DNA from: Franconibacter helveticus LMG 23732
Lineage (GTDB): Bacteria; Pseudomonadota; Gammaproteobacteria; Enterobacterales; Enterobacteriaceae
Assembly: GCF_000463115.2 (NCBI RefSeq)
Contig: NZ_AWFX01000005.1
Span: 79,157-143,156, forward strand
DNA: 64,000 bases
Direction of reading: 5' to 3'
The position numbers and the translations under genes were made by a program. Below, in pieces: positions 1-10,678 of this stretch (the first letter of the stretch is position 1; each line of letters opens with the position of its first letter). The notes beneath the pieces were generated by a model. The model was not told the DNA's origin and searched no databases. It worked only from the letters and a program-made list of their open reading frames with translations.

Positions 1-633
<633 letters not shown>

Positions 634-640
634 TAAACGA

Positions 641-667
641 AAAAGCCCGCTTGCGGCGGGCGTTTTC
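641..667 (+). terminator. intrinsic terminator after argS (first of two)
   Basis: A GCCCGC stem, a TTGC loop and a GCGGGC stem are followed by GTTTTCC, 10 nt after the argS stop. Confidence 0.7.
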
Positions 668-685
668 CGGTTCTGACAGTGAAAC

Positions 686-713
686 AGCCCGCCCTCCGGC
701 GGGCTTTTTTTTA
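686..713 (+). terminator. strong intrinsic terminator between convergent argS and rhiN
   Basis: The 8-bp stem AGCCCGCC/GGCGGGCT has a 4-nt loop and runs into eight T on the plus strand. The T run overlaps the last codon of rhiN on the other strand, so one structure separates the two convergent genes. Confidence 0.85.
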
Positions 714-1850
714 CAAATAAGCCCGCAGAAATTCCGTCAGGGCGAGAATAGCCATCGCCTGGCCGTAAGGCATCGAGGTCAGCGGGATCTGGCGATAAAA
801 CTCAAGATCGCGCCCCATTCCGGTGCCGAATGAAACCTGCAATAACTCACCCTGCGGCGAGATATTGGCGATCACGCCTTTAATGGCTTTCTCCGCTACG
901 GGCGCGTACGCCTTGCTGATGTAACGTTTACGCACCGCTTTCAAAATCCCATAAGCAAACCCGGCTGTCGCAGAGGCTTCCAGATAGGATTTCGGATCGT
1001 CAAGCAGCGTATGCCAGAGCCCGCTGTCGTCCTGACACTTCGCCAGCGCCGCGACCTGGTTTTCCAGCACCTGAACCAGGTAGCGGCGGGTGGCGTTGTT
1101 TTCCGGCCAGTCCATCAGTTCCAGGAAATCAGGAATGACGATGGTCAACCAGCTGTTGCCGCGCGCCCAGCGGGCGCTGGCGAAGTTATGGTTGCCCTCG
1201 TAGCTCCAGCCGTGGAACCAGAGCCCGGTCTCCCGGTCCATCAGGTTCTGCACGTGAAGCAGGAATTGATACACCGCCTCTTCCACATACTCCGGTTTGC
1301 CGAGCAGCTTGCCGATTTTAGCCAGCGGCAGCACCGTCATCATCAACGTGTCGTCCCACATTTGCTGATGGTTTTCTTCAGCAAGGGTAATGTGTTGCAT
1401 GCCGCCGTGTTCAGTGCGCGGCATCTCATACATTGCCCACTCCGCCCAGCTTTCAAGCCAGGGGAGCAGCGCCGGGTTGCCCGTCTCTTCATAGCGGTAC
1501 GCCAGCGTCAAAAACGGCGCCATGGTATTGACGTTTTTGGTGGTCGCGCCTTCGGCGAAACGGTCGGCGAACCAGCTGTCGATGACATCGCGCATCTGCT
1601 CATCGCCCGTCTGGCGATAATAGTGATACATGCCGTAAAGCCCGACGCCGTGCGTCCATTCCCAGCCGGCCCAGCCTTTGGTGTCTATCACCCGCCCGTC
1701 ATCCAGGCGCAGCAAAAACTGACCGGTTTCATCCTTAATATTGACCAGATTATCCGTCATCTTGCGGATGAGGGATTTTAGCTCGTCCCGGGCGATAAAA
1801 CGTTCCGGCTGGCGCAGCAGCGCGCTGTGTTTGACAGGATAGACAATCAT
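711..1850 (-). CDS. rhiN: unsaturated rhamnogalacturonyl hydrolase, glycoside hydrolase family 105
   Basis: A 379-aa protein without a signal peptide, so cytoplasmic. It matches the GH105 (YteR/RhiN) family, which hydrates and releases the unsaturated galacturonyl residue left on rhamnogalacturonan fragments by lyases. Visible signatures are GWAGWEWTHGVGLYG near residue 60, MWDDTLMM near 164-171 with the likely catalytic Asp pair D166/D167, and the ARGNSW segment near 228. It is read just after the GPH transporter gene (4 nt between the two), the rhiTN arrangement known from pectinolytic enterobacteria such as Dickeya. The symbol rests on family plus context. The start is the ATG of MIVYPVKHSAL. 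Confidence 0.85.
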   Translation of the reverse strand: MIVYPVKHSALLRQPERFIARDELKSLIRKMTDNLVNIKDETGQFLLRLDDGRVIDTKGWAGWEWTHGVGLYGMYHYYRQTGDEQMRDVIDSWFADRFAEGATTKNVNTMAPFLTLAYRYEETGNPALLPWLESWAEWAMYEMPRTEHGGMQHITLAEENHQQMWDDTLMMTVLPLAKIGKLLGKPEYVEEAVYQFLLHVQNLMDRETGLWFHGWSYEGNHNFASARWARGNSWLTIVIPDFLELMDWPENNATRRYLVQVLENQVAALAKCQDDSGLWHTLLDDPKSYLEASATAGFAYGILKAVRKRYISKAYAPVAEKAIKGVIANISPQGELLQVSFGTGMGRDLEFYRQIPLTSMPYGQAMAILALTEFLRAYL

Positions 1851-1854
1851 TTAC

Positions 1855-3438
1855 TTATCCTCTGATGGGTGACGAATTCAGATCGCGCTCCTCTTTAAGC
1901 GAAGGCGCCGCGGGCTTATGGCGATTGAGAAAACCGATGTTGTTATTGCCCCACAGGTTTTCATACGGCATGCCGGCCAGCATCTCTACGGTCGCACGCG
2001 CCTGCGGAGTAGCCGATTCCGGCACCGCGCGGTTGGCGACCCGCATTTTGGCGGTCTCTTCGCGCAGCACGCTGTGGGTTTTCAGGTTGAGCTTAAAGCG
2101 CAGCGAGACAAGAAAACCGCAGGCCAGCACCAGCACGGTGCCAACGCTCAGGATCAACAGAATGGTATGGCTGACGGCAGGCGGCTGGCTGCTCTGACCG
2201 GAAACGAAGCCGGACAACTGCATGACAATGCCTACCAGCATCACTGCGCCAGCCTGCGACGCTTTACGGGTGAGCGTCATGATGCCGGCGAAAATCCCTT
2301 CGCGGCGCTGGCCGGTGATCACTTCATCGACATCCGCTATATAGGTATAAGTGTTCCATGGCACGTAGTTGATACCGCCGCGCCCCAGCCCGGCCATCGC
2401 CGAAACCAGCAGCAGCAGAGAGTAAACGTCGCTCAGCCCGGCGTAATAAAGCACCGCATAAGAGATGGAGCTTAAGCCAAACAGCACCACCACCAGACGG
2501 TAAGAAGGCGCTGGCCCGAAACGAATACAGAGCGGGATCATGCCGATAACGGCGATGAATTGCAGAATAGCCATGGTGCCGAGCAGGTTAGACGCCATCG
2601 ACGGGCTTTGCATCAGCACGAAAACCACGTAGTAAGTGAACACCGCATTAAACACGTCCTGGGCGATATAGCCGCCGAGGTACATGCCAAGATGCTGGCG
2701 GAAAATCTTGATGCGCAGCGTTGAGCTTAATTCCGTTGTCAGGCGGCTCAGGCTCTGGCGCAGCGTCAGGCTTTTCTTCTCCTCTTCCGCCCGCAAGGCG
2801 GCTTGCGTCCACTCTTCTCGCGGCCGCTCCCAGGTAAAGATCCAGACCAGCGTCAGCATAATGGCGCACAGCACCGCAAAGACCACGCTCGCGTAAAAGA
2901 AAGAGACGGCGTTGTCTTTGCCGAAGTGATTGATAAGGATGCCCGGCAGGAAGGAAGCGAGGATGGCGGACATCTGCGCCATAGAAATGCGCGCGCCGGA
3001 AAATTTGGTTTTCTGTTTGAAGTCGTCGGTCATCTCCGGCACCAGCGTTTCATAAGGCACCAGAATCATGGTGTAGACCACATCAAACACCAGATAAGTC
3101 AGCAGGTAATACCAGTAGTTCATGCCGCCGACCCACATCAGGCAGTAGCTAAAGACGCAGGGAATGCCGAGCAGAATAAAGAACTTGCGGCGGCCAAAAC
3201 GTTTGCCAAGCCAGGTAGAGCCGAAGTTATCCGTGAGGAAGCCCATTAGCGGGCTGACCACGGCATCGAGCACGCGCGCCATGGCAAAGATAAAAGTCGC
3301 CTCGATGGGCGTCAGCCCGCAGAAGGTGGTGTAGAAGTAAAGCAGCCAGGCCGCCGTCAGCGCGGTGGTTCCTGCGCCGAGGAAATCGCCTGAACCATAA
3401 GCGAGGTAATTAGCGAGTCCAATTTTACGCGTTTTCAT
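1855..3438 (-). CDS. rhiT: GPH-family sugar:cation symporter, likely rhamnogalacturonide transporter
   Basis: An inner-membrane protein of 527 aa with about 12 membrane segments and the N-terminal GSGDFLGAGTTALTAAWL pattern of the glycoside-pentoside-hexuronide (GPH) family; LGKRFGRRKFF after segment 2-3 is the family loop motif. It resembles oligogalacturonide/rhamnogalacturonide carriers (TogT, RhiT). Pairing with a GH105 hydrolase in one transcript argues for uptake of unsaturated rhamnogalacturonan disaccharides that the hydrolase then splits. I chose the ATG at 3438 over an upstream TTG because the AGGG sequence is badly spaced for the TTG. The long C-terminal tail (about 60 aa) is polar and probably cytoplasmic. 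Confidence 0.8.
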   Translation of the reverse strand: MKTRKIGLANYLAYGSGDFLGAGTTALTAAWLLYFYTTFCGLTPIEATFIFAMARVLDAVVSPLMGFLTDNFGSTWLGKRFGRRKFFILLGIPCVFSYCLMWVGGMNYWYYLLTYLVFDVVYTMILVPYETLVPEMTDDFKQKTKFSGARISMAQMSAILASFLPGILINHFGKDNAVSFFYASVVFAVLCAIMLTLVWIFTWERPREEWTQAALRAEEEKKSLTLRQSLSRLTTELSSTLRIKIFRQHLGMYLGGYIAQDVFNAVFTYYVVFVLMQSPSMASNLLGTMAILQFIAVIGMIPLCIRFGPAPSYRLVVVLFGLSSISYAVLYYAGLSDVYSLLLLVSAMAGLGRGGINYVPWNTYTYIADVDEVITGQRREGIFAGIMTLTRKASQAGAVMLVGIVMQLSGFVSGQSSQPPAVSHTILLILSVGTVLVLACGFLVSLRFKLNLKTHSVLREETAKMRVANRAVPESATPQARATVEMLAGMPYENLWGNNNIGFLNRHKPAAPSLKEERDLNSSPIRG

Positions 3439-3609
3439 TGCCGTCAACCCTGTGTTTTATGCTGGAAGCCTCCGGCCAGGCAGAGGCGCCATTAACGCTG
3501 TCACGGCTAAAGTAAAAGTAAGGCGCAGGGGAAACCTTTTTCTTTTTGCCACCGCCCGGTCGGAACTGGCAAAAATACAAAGAGTTCCGTTATCGGCTTC
3601 ACCGATTTA

Positions 3610-3624
3610 TAAAACAGCGTTTCA
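3610..3624 (-). promoter_or_regulatory. KdgR-like operator upstream of rhiT-rhiN
   Basis: The 15-mer TAAAACAGCGTTTCA agrees with the core of the KdgR consensus (TGAAACANTGTTTCA) at 12 of the 14 fixed positions. It lies 172 nt upstream of the rhiT start in an otherwise empty 276-nt intergenic region (3439-3714). KdgR represses pectin-catabolism genes in enterobacteria, which fits the products downstream. This is a motif match only. Confidence 0.5.
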
Positions 3625-3714
3625 CAGGGTTCAAAGCGAGAGTTTAAAAATGCGGGCCAGCCGTCATATTTAGCAGGCCCGTGAGAGGACGTTGAAGAAT
3701 AAAGAAAAGCGCCG

Positions 3715-4107
3715 TTAGCGGTAGTTAACAATAACCTGATTGCTGAGCACCCGCAGCGGCGGGAAAAGCTTGCCGCCGCCTGGCACTTCCCAGACGAAAC
3801 GCAGCGGCTCGCTGGCTGGCACGTTGGCGAAAGCGCGCGTCGTGCCCGTTTGCCCCTCTATTTCAGTACAGCGGGATTGCGAACACAGGCGCACCAGCAG
3901 CCCGGCGGGCGTCGGCCCGATGAGCTCATAACGCCAGGCGACCAGCGTCATCAGGCCGTCTGGCGGTTGCGCAGGCGCCAGCGGCAACGAAGAGATAACC
4001 TGTCCGCGATAGCCCAGACTGATGCCTTTGCTGCTTGCCTGCCACGCGCCTTCGCCTGCGGCGTGAGCCAGTAAGGGCAGCATCAGCAACCACAATAACC
4101 TGCGCAT
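3715..4107 (-). CDS. flhE: flagellar accessory protein FlhE
   Basis: A 130-aa protein with a clear signal peptide (MRRLLWLLMLPLLAHAAG), so periplasmic. FlhE is the last gene of the flhBAE operon in enterobacteria and is reported to act as a chaperone or plug that keeps the flagellar export apparatus from leaking protons. Two Cys (in RLCSQSRC) may form a disulfide. Its ATG shares its last base with the end of flhA, so translation is probably coupled. Length and position match E. coli. Confidence 0.93.
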   Translation of the reverse strand: MRRLLWLLMLPLLAHAAGEGAWQASSKGISLGYRGQVISSLPLAPAQPPDGLMTLVAWRYELIGPTPAGLLVRLCSQSRCTEIEGQTGTTRAFANVPASEPLRFVWEVPGGGKLFPPLRVLSNQVIVNYR

Positions 4108-6185
4108 TACTGGCCTCCGATGGTCGCCGTCATGCGAATATTGCGGTTATCCGAAAGCTCCATATTCGAGAGCACCACCAGCTGCGGCAGGCTGCGGCGT
4201 AAAAAGCGCGACAGCAGCGGGCGCAGCGCATGGTTGACCAGCAGCACCGGCGGCGCGCCCATCATCTCCTGGCGACGCAACGCCGCCTGGGACTGCTCAA
4301 GCAGACGGTCAGCCAGCCCCGGCTCAAGACCGCCGCCGCCCTGCAACGCTTGCAGCAACAAACGCTCAAGCGACGTGTCCAGCCCAATAACCTGCACTTC
4401 ACCGTTGCCCGGGAACCACTGCTGCGTGATGGCCCGACCCAGCGCCACGCGCACCACCGCGGTGAGTTCATGCGGATCGTTCTGCACCGGCGCATGCTCG
4501 GCCAGCGTCTCAAGGATGGTGCGCATGTCGCGAATCGGCACTTTCTCCGCCAGCAGGTTTTGCAGCACCTTATGCAGGGTGGTGAGGGTGACGATGGCCG
4601 GCACTAAATCTTCGGTCAGTTTCGGCATCTCCTGCGAGACGCGGTCGAGCAACTGCTGCGCTTCCTGACGGCCAAACAGCTCAGGCGCGAACTGCCCGAT
4701 TAAGTGGTTAAGGTGGGTCGCCACGACCGTACTTGCCTCAACGACCGTAAAGCCCTGGATTTGCGCCTGCTCTTTGAGCGCGCTTTCAATCCAGATGGCG
4801 GCAAGACCGAAAGCGGGATCGACGGTTTGCTCGCCCGGCAACGAGCCTGCCGCCGTGCCAGGGTTAATCGCCAGCCAGCGCCCCGGATACGCTTCGCCGC
4901 TGCCGATCTCCACGCCTTTCATCAGAATGCGGTAGCGCGCAGGCGGCAGATCCATGTTGTCACGGATGTGCACGACCGGCGGCAGGAAGCCCATCTCCTG
5001 CGCGAATTTCTTACGAATGCTGCGGATACGGCCAAGCAGCTCGCCATCCTGCTGGGAATCGACCATAGGAATTAACCGGTAGCCCACCTCCATGCCCAGC
5101 GAGTCTTCCAGCTGCACGTCGCTCCAGGTGGCCTCTACGACCTGCGGGTTTTCTGTCACTTTCACAGGCTGCGGCGCTTCCGCTTTCGCCGTTTCACGCC
5201 CGCGCATCCACCAGGCGAGGCCCAGCAGCGCGGCGGTAAAGAGCAGGAAAACAAAGTTCGGCATGCCCGGCACCATGCCAAGCAGGCCGAGCACCGCGGC
5301 GCTCAGCACCATAACGCGCGGGTTGTTGAACAGCTGGGTGACCATCTGTTCGCCAACATCCTGTTCAGTGGCGACGCGGGTAACAATAACGCCTGCGGCG
5401 GTAGAGATAACCAGCGCCGGGATTTGCGCTACCAGACCATCGCCAATGGTCAGCAAGGTATACGCTTCCGCCGCCTGGCCTACCGGCATGCCATGCTGAA
5501 TCACGCCAACCAGCAGACCGCCGATAATGTTGATGGCCATGATGAGCAGACCGGCGACGGCGTCGCCGCGCACGAATTTACTCGCACCGTCCATCGAACC
5601 GTAGAAGTCCGCTTCCTGCGTAACTTCCGAGCGGCGCTTTTTCGCTTCATCTTCACCAATCAGCCCGGCGTTAAGATCGGCGTCGATAGCCATCTGTTTA
5701 CCAGGCATGCCATCCAGCACGAAGCGCGCGCCCACTTCCGCAATACGCCCGGCGCCTTTGGTGATGACCATGAAGTTGATGATGACCAGAATGATAAAGA
5801 CCACGATGCCGATGGCGAAGTTGCCGCCCACCAGAAAGTGGCCGAAGGCTTCCACGACCTTGCCCGCCGCCGCCGCGCCCGTATGCCCGTCCAGCAAAAT
5901 AATACGCGTGGAAGCGATATTCAGCGCCAGACGGAGCAGCGTGGTGAAGAGCAGAATGGTCGGGAACGCCGCAAACTCCAGCGTGCGCTGGGTGAACATC
6001 GCTACCAGCAACACCATGATGGAGAGCGCGATATTAAAGGTGAAGAGCATGTCGAGAACAAAGGCTGGCAGCGGCAGCACCATCATCGACAGGATCAGCA
6101 GAATAAGTATCGGCCCGGCAAGGATCTGCCATTGCGTCGTTTTCAGATTGCCCGGCAGGCGCAGCATAGCCACCAGATTAGCCAT
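4107..6185 (-). CDS. flhA: flagellar type III export gate protein FlhA
   Basis: A protein of 692 aa, the E. coli length, starting MANLVAMLRLPGNLK. It is a membrane component of the flagellar export gate: eight N-terminal membrane segments (to about residue 330) and a cytoplasmic C-terminal domain that docks chaperone-substrate complexes. The FHIPEP signature region (GKQMAIDADLNAGLI, near 180-195) is intact. I chose the ATG at 6185 instead of one five codons upstream because it gives the family N-terminus. It overlaps the end of flhB by 8 nt and is followed by flhE. Confidence 0.98.
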   Translation of the reverse strand: MANLVAMLRLPGNLKTTQWQILAGPILILLILSMMVLPLPAFVLDMLFTFNIALSIMVLLVAMFTQRTLEFAAFPTILLFTTLLRLALNIASTRIILLDGHTGAAAAGKVVEAFGHFLVGGNFAIGIVVFIILVIINFMVITKGAGRIAEVGARFVLDGMPGKQMAIDADLNAGLIGEDEAKKRRSEVTQEADFYGSMDGASKFVRGDAVAGLLIMAINIIGGLLVGVIQHGMPVGQAAEAYTLLTIGDGLVAQIPALVISTAAGVIVTRVATEQDVGEQMVTQLFNNPRVMVLSAAVLGLLGMVPGMPNFVFLLFTAALLGLAWWMRGRETAKAEAPQPVKVTENPQVVEATWSDVQLEDSLGMEVGYRLIPMVDSQQDGELLGRIRSIRKKFAQEMGFLPPVVHIRDNMDLPPARYRILMKGVEIGSGEAYPGRWLAINPGTAAGSLPGEQTVDPAFGLAAIWIESALKEQAQIQGFTVVEASTVVATHLNHLIGQFAPELFGRQEAQQLLDRVSQEMPKLTEDLVPAIVTLTTLHKVLQNLLAEKVPIRDMRTILETLAEHAPVQNDPHELTAVVRVALGRAITQQWFPGNGEVQVIGLDTSLERLLLQALQGGGGLEPGLADRLLEQSQAALRRQEMMGAPPVLLVNHALRPLLSRFLRRSLPQLVVLSNMELSDNRNIRMTATIGGQ

Positions 6186-7329
6186 CAGTGTCCTTCTCAT
6201 TCATAAAATCCAGTGCGGCAGGCACCGGAAGGTTTTCAGGTTTTTTCGGGATCATGCCGCCAGCGGTACGCCAGCGTTTAATCTGCCAAACCCAGGCCAG
6301 CACTTCCGCCACTGCGGCGTAAAGCTGGCCTGGGATCTGTTGTCCAATTTCCGCATGGCGATAGAGCGCACGCGCCAGCGGAGGCGCTTCCAGCATCGGA
6401 ATGCGATGCTCGTTGCCAATTTCGCGAATGCGCAGCGCCACAAGCCCCGCGCCTTTCGCCACCACTTTCGGCGCGCTCATTTTGTTTTCGTCATACTGCA
6501 AAGCAACAGAGTAGTGTGTCGGGTTAGTGACGATAACGTCCGCTTTAGGCACATCGGCCATCATGCGACGGCGCGCCGCAGCACGCTGCTGCTGGCGAAT
6601 ACGCCCTTTAACGTGCGGGTCGCCTTCCTGGTCTTTAAATTCATCACGGATATCCTGGCGAGACATGCGCAGTTTTTTCACATGGCTGTGGATCTGCCAG
6701 AACACGTCGAAGCCCACCATAGGCACCAGGCCCATGACAATCAGCAAACCGCACAGCGCGACCAGATTAAGCGAGTTGCCAAGCGCCTCGATGGGCGGCT
6801 CGCTTATCAGCCGCAGCATATCGGGCCAGTTATGCCAGAGGTACCAGCCCGTCACAATGCTGACCAGCGTCGCTTTCATCAGCGCTTTGAGCATCTCCGC
6901 CAGCGCCTGCGAGGAAAAAAGCTTCTTAACGCCGGAGATGGGGTTCAACTTGCCGAGGTTGAAGGCGATGGATTTCGCGCTGAACAGTACGCCGCCCAGC
7001 AACATCGGCGCGCCAATCGCGACCATGACAAGGCCTATCATCAGCGGCATCAGCGCCAGTAGCGCCTGTTTAATCAGCGTGCTGATGAAGCTTACGGTTA
7101 ACCCTGGATCATTAATAATGCTGTGGTCGAAATGCAGGCCGCCGGAAAGCATCGCGGCCAGTTGACGGGCGAGCGACTCCCCGCCCATCCAGACAACGCT
7201 TAACCCTACCAGCAGCATTAGCAGGGAGGTCAGCTCTCTGGAACGGGGGATTTGCCCTTCCTCACGCGCCTTTTCTAGTCGGTGGGGTGTGGGGGCTTCT
7301 GTTTTGTCCTCGTCGCTATCTCCAGCCAC
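6178..7329 (-). CDS. flhB: flagellar export apparatus switch protein FlhB
   Basis: A 383-aa inner-membrane protein that switches export specificity from rod/hook to filament subunits. Four membrane helices precede a cytoplasmic domain holding the autocleavage motif NPTH at residues 269-272. The N-terminus KTEAPTPHRLEKAREEGQIP is the family signature. Translation starts at GTG (7329), read as MAGDSDEDK; no ATG nearby fits better. It is the first gene of flhBAE and is expected to be a class II operon activated by FlhDC, although I could not pick out the FlhDC box in the upstream region. Confidence 0.98.
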   Translation of the reverse strand: MAGDSDEDKTEAPTPHRLEKAREEGQIPRSRELTSLLMLLVGLSVVWMGGESLARQLAAMLSGGLHFDHSIINDPGLTVSFISTLIKQALLALMPLMIGLVMVAIGAPMLLGGVLFSAKSIAFNLGKLNPISGVKKLFSSQALAEMLKALMKATLVSIVTGWYLWHNWPDMLRLISEPPIEALGNSLNLVALCGLLIVMGLVPMVGFDVFWQIHSHVKKLRMSRQDIRDEFKDQEGDPHVKGRIRQQQRAAARRRMMADVPKADVIVTNPTHYSVALQYDENKMSAPKVVAKGAGLVALRIREIGNEHRIPMLEAPPLARALYRHAEIGQQIPGQLYAAVAEVLAWVWQIKRWRTAGGMIPKKPENLPVPAALDFMNEKDTDG

Positions 7330-7684
7330 GCTCGTCGTCTCACAGGTAAATTTTCGTGAGTAGCATGACAGAGCTACAAAAAGCTAATGGCGGAATAAAA
7401 GAAGGTTAATGACGGGTTTTCTGGCTTTAGCTTTTCACCGATGCGGTGGCGGGCACAAAACAAGCATGGCTTGCTGTGGCGCAAAAAATGCGCTCTGTTC
7501 ACGTAAGTGGATAGAGATCAGCGACATGCCGGTTAGTGCCGCTCCCCTTTTTCCGCTCGGTCTGCTGTTGAGACACGGGAAGATAACTGAGGAAGCGGGA
7601 AACGCGTTTACAGGCCCATGCCCGTTTTGCTCTCCTGCCAGGATAAGTAAACACCACCCTTACAGGATGGTGTTTACCCCGCCA
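7330..7684. promoter_or_regulatory. intergenic region between cheZ and flhB with a long inverted repeat
   Basis: This is 355 nt without a convincing gene; an open frame on the plus strand that starts here is mostly antisense to cheZ. It should hold the flhBAE promoter near its left end. A 12-bp inverted repeat (TAAACACCACCC with TGGTGTTTA, 7648-7676) lies 8 nt after the cheZ stop and probably ends the che operon, although no T run follows on the minus strand. Confidence 0.5.
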
Positions 7685-8329
7685 TTAAAAGCCCAGGCTG
7701 TCCAGCAGGTCGTCAACCTGATCCTGGCTTGCGACAACGCCTGCGGCAGTGGCGTCAAGCTGCGGGCCGTTAAGCAGGCTTTCATTTTCCCGCTTCGGAC
7801 GCGCAGCCGGCTCCGGCATGTTTTCCAGCAGCACCATCAACAACTGGCGCTCGATTTCCTGAATCACATCCATCATGCGCTTGATAACCTGGCCGGTAAG
7901 GTCCTGGAAATCCTGCGCCATCATGATGTCCAGCAATTGCGCGTTGGTGAAGCTGGTGTGTCCTGGCACGTCCGACAGATACTGACGGGTGTCGGTCACC
8001 AGTTCACGCGCATCGCTCAGCTCGATAGGGTTTTCAAACCATGCGTCCCAGCGCTTGCTCAGCGCTTTGGCGCCCTTCTCAAGTTCATCCTGATGCGGCT
8101 GCGAAGCTTCAACGCTGTTAAGCGCCCGCTCTGCGGCCTGCGCCGTCATTTGCACAACGTAATCAAGACGATCCCGGGCATCCGGGATAGCCTCGGCTGC
8201 TTCCGCAATCGCCTGATCCAGACCAAGCTCACGCAGGCTGTCACGCAGCATACGCGTTAAGCTACCAATACGAACAATGATATCGGCTGCGGAATGTTCT
8301 TCAGTGGGTTTCATTGCAGAATGAATCAT
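7685..8329 (-). CDS. cheZ: chemotaxis phosphatase CheZ
   Basis: A 214-aa cytoplasmic protein, the E. coli length, that dephosphorylates CheY-P. The long four-helix-bundle hairpin, the catalytic helix around [18 protein letters not shown] (with the Asp and Gln that act on CheY) and the C-terminal CheY-binding peptide [13 protein letters not shown] are all conserved. It is last in the receptor-cheRBYZ operon, 10 nt after cheY. Confidence 0.98.
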   Translation of the reverse strand: MIHSAMKPTEEHSAADIIVRIGSLTRMLRDSLRELGLDQAIAEAAEAIPDARDRLDYVVQMTAQAAERALNSVEASQPHQDELEKGAKALSKRWDAWFENPIELSDARELVTDTRQYLSDVPGHTSFTNAQLLDIMMAQDFQDLTGQVIKRMMDVIQEIERQLLMVLLENMPEPAARPKRENESLLNGPQLDATAAGVVASQDQVDDLLDSLGF

Positions 8330-8339
8330 CGGGAGCTCC

Positions 8340-9792
<1,453 letters not shown>

Positions 9793-9796
<4 letters not shown>

Positions 9797-10659
9797 TGTC
9801 TTTCCTTACTCAGGGCATATACCGTCTGACCGCGCAGCCAGAAATCGCGACTGAGATTGCTGAAATTCTCCGAATGCCCGGCAAAGAGCAGACCGCCAGG
9901 TTTAAGCAGCGGCACGAAGCGCTTGAGGATCGCCTCCTGTGTCTCTCTGTCGAAATAGATCATCACGTTTCGACAAAATATGGCGTCAAACGGGCCCGGA
10001 ACGTTGTACTGCTTGTCCAGCAGGTTGAGCGGCGCGAACTCTACATGGTTCGCAAGCTCGCCACGCACCCGCACCAGGCCGTCATGCGGGCCGGTGCCGC
10101 GCATGAAATAGCGCTGCAATTGCTGAGGCGAGAGCGTTTTCAGCTCTTCCTGTCGGTAAATGCCGCTTTGCGCTTTTTGCAGCACTTCTGTATCGATATC
10201 GCTCGCGAAAACCTTCCAGCGACCCGGCGCGGTGCCGAGGGTATCGGCAAGCGTAATAGCCAGCGAGTAAGGCTCTTCTCCGGTAGAGGCCGCGGCGCTC
10301 CAGATCCGGTATTCGCCGCTGCGCTTGCGCGCATGTTCCGCCAGCACCGGAAAATGGTGCGCCTCGCGGAAAAAAGCGGTCAGGTTGGTGGTCAGCGAGT
10401 TGATGAACGCCTGCCACTCGGCGCTGTTAGCGTTCGCTTCCAGCATGCTGAGATAGCGGCCAAAATCATCAAGCCCGAGCGTGCGCAGCCGACGCACCAG
10501 CCGGTTGTAGACCATGTCTCTTTTATGGTCCGCCAGCACGATCCCGGCGCGCTGGTAAATCAATTGACATATCCGACGAAAATGCGCGTCGGACAGCGCA
10601 AGGCGCTGCGTCATGGGCAACAGGAACGACGGTTGCCCACCTGGAATGGATGTTGTCAT
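9793..10659 (-). CDS. cheR: chemotaxis protein-glutamate methyltransferase CheR
   Basis: A 288-aa S-adenosylmethionine-dependent enzyme that methylates receptor glutamates. The N-terminal helical domain is followed by the Rossmann methyltransferase domain ([15 protein letters not shown] near residues 120-135; [10 protein letters not shown] near 230). CheR docks on the NWETF pentapeptide at receptor C-termini, which is present on two of the three receptors in this window. It lies 19 nt after the preceding receptor gene. Confidence 0.98.
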
Positions 10660-10678
10660 AGCGCCTTATTACTCACAG

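Noticed and set aside
3590..3616. TTATCGGC upstream of rhiT as a minus-strand sigma-28 -10 element
   Set aside because: The -10 is perfect, but the sequence 11 nt away (ATAAAACA) does not resemble AAACTTTA, and the gene is not a flagellar one.
5707..7062. Plus-strand open frame of 451 codons opposite flhA and flhB
   Set aside because: Composition (His/Arg-rich) is that of the complement of membrane-protein codons; flhA and flhB are certain.
7409..8260. Plus-strand open frame of 283 codons opposite cheZ
   Set aside because: Most of it is antisense to cheZ and it has no family likeness; the free part has no ribosome site.
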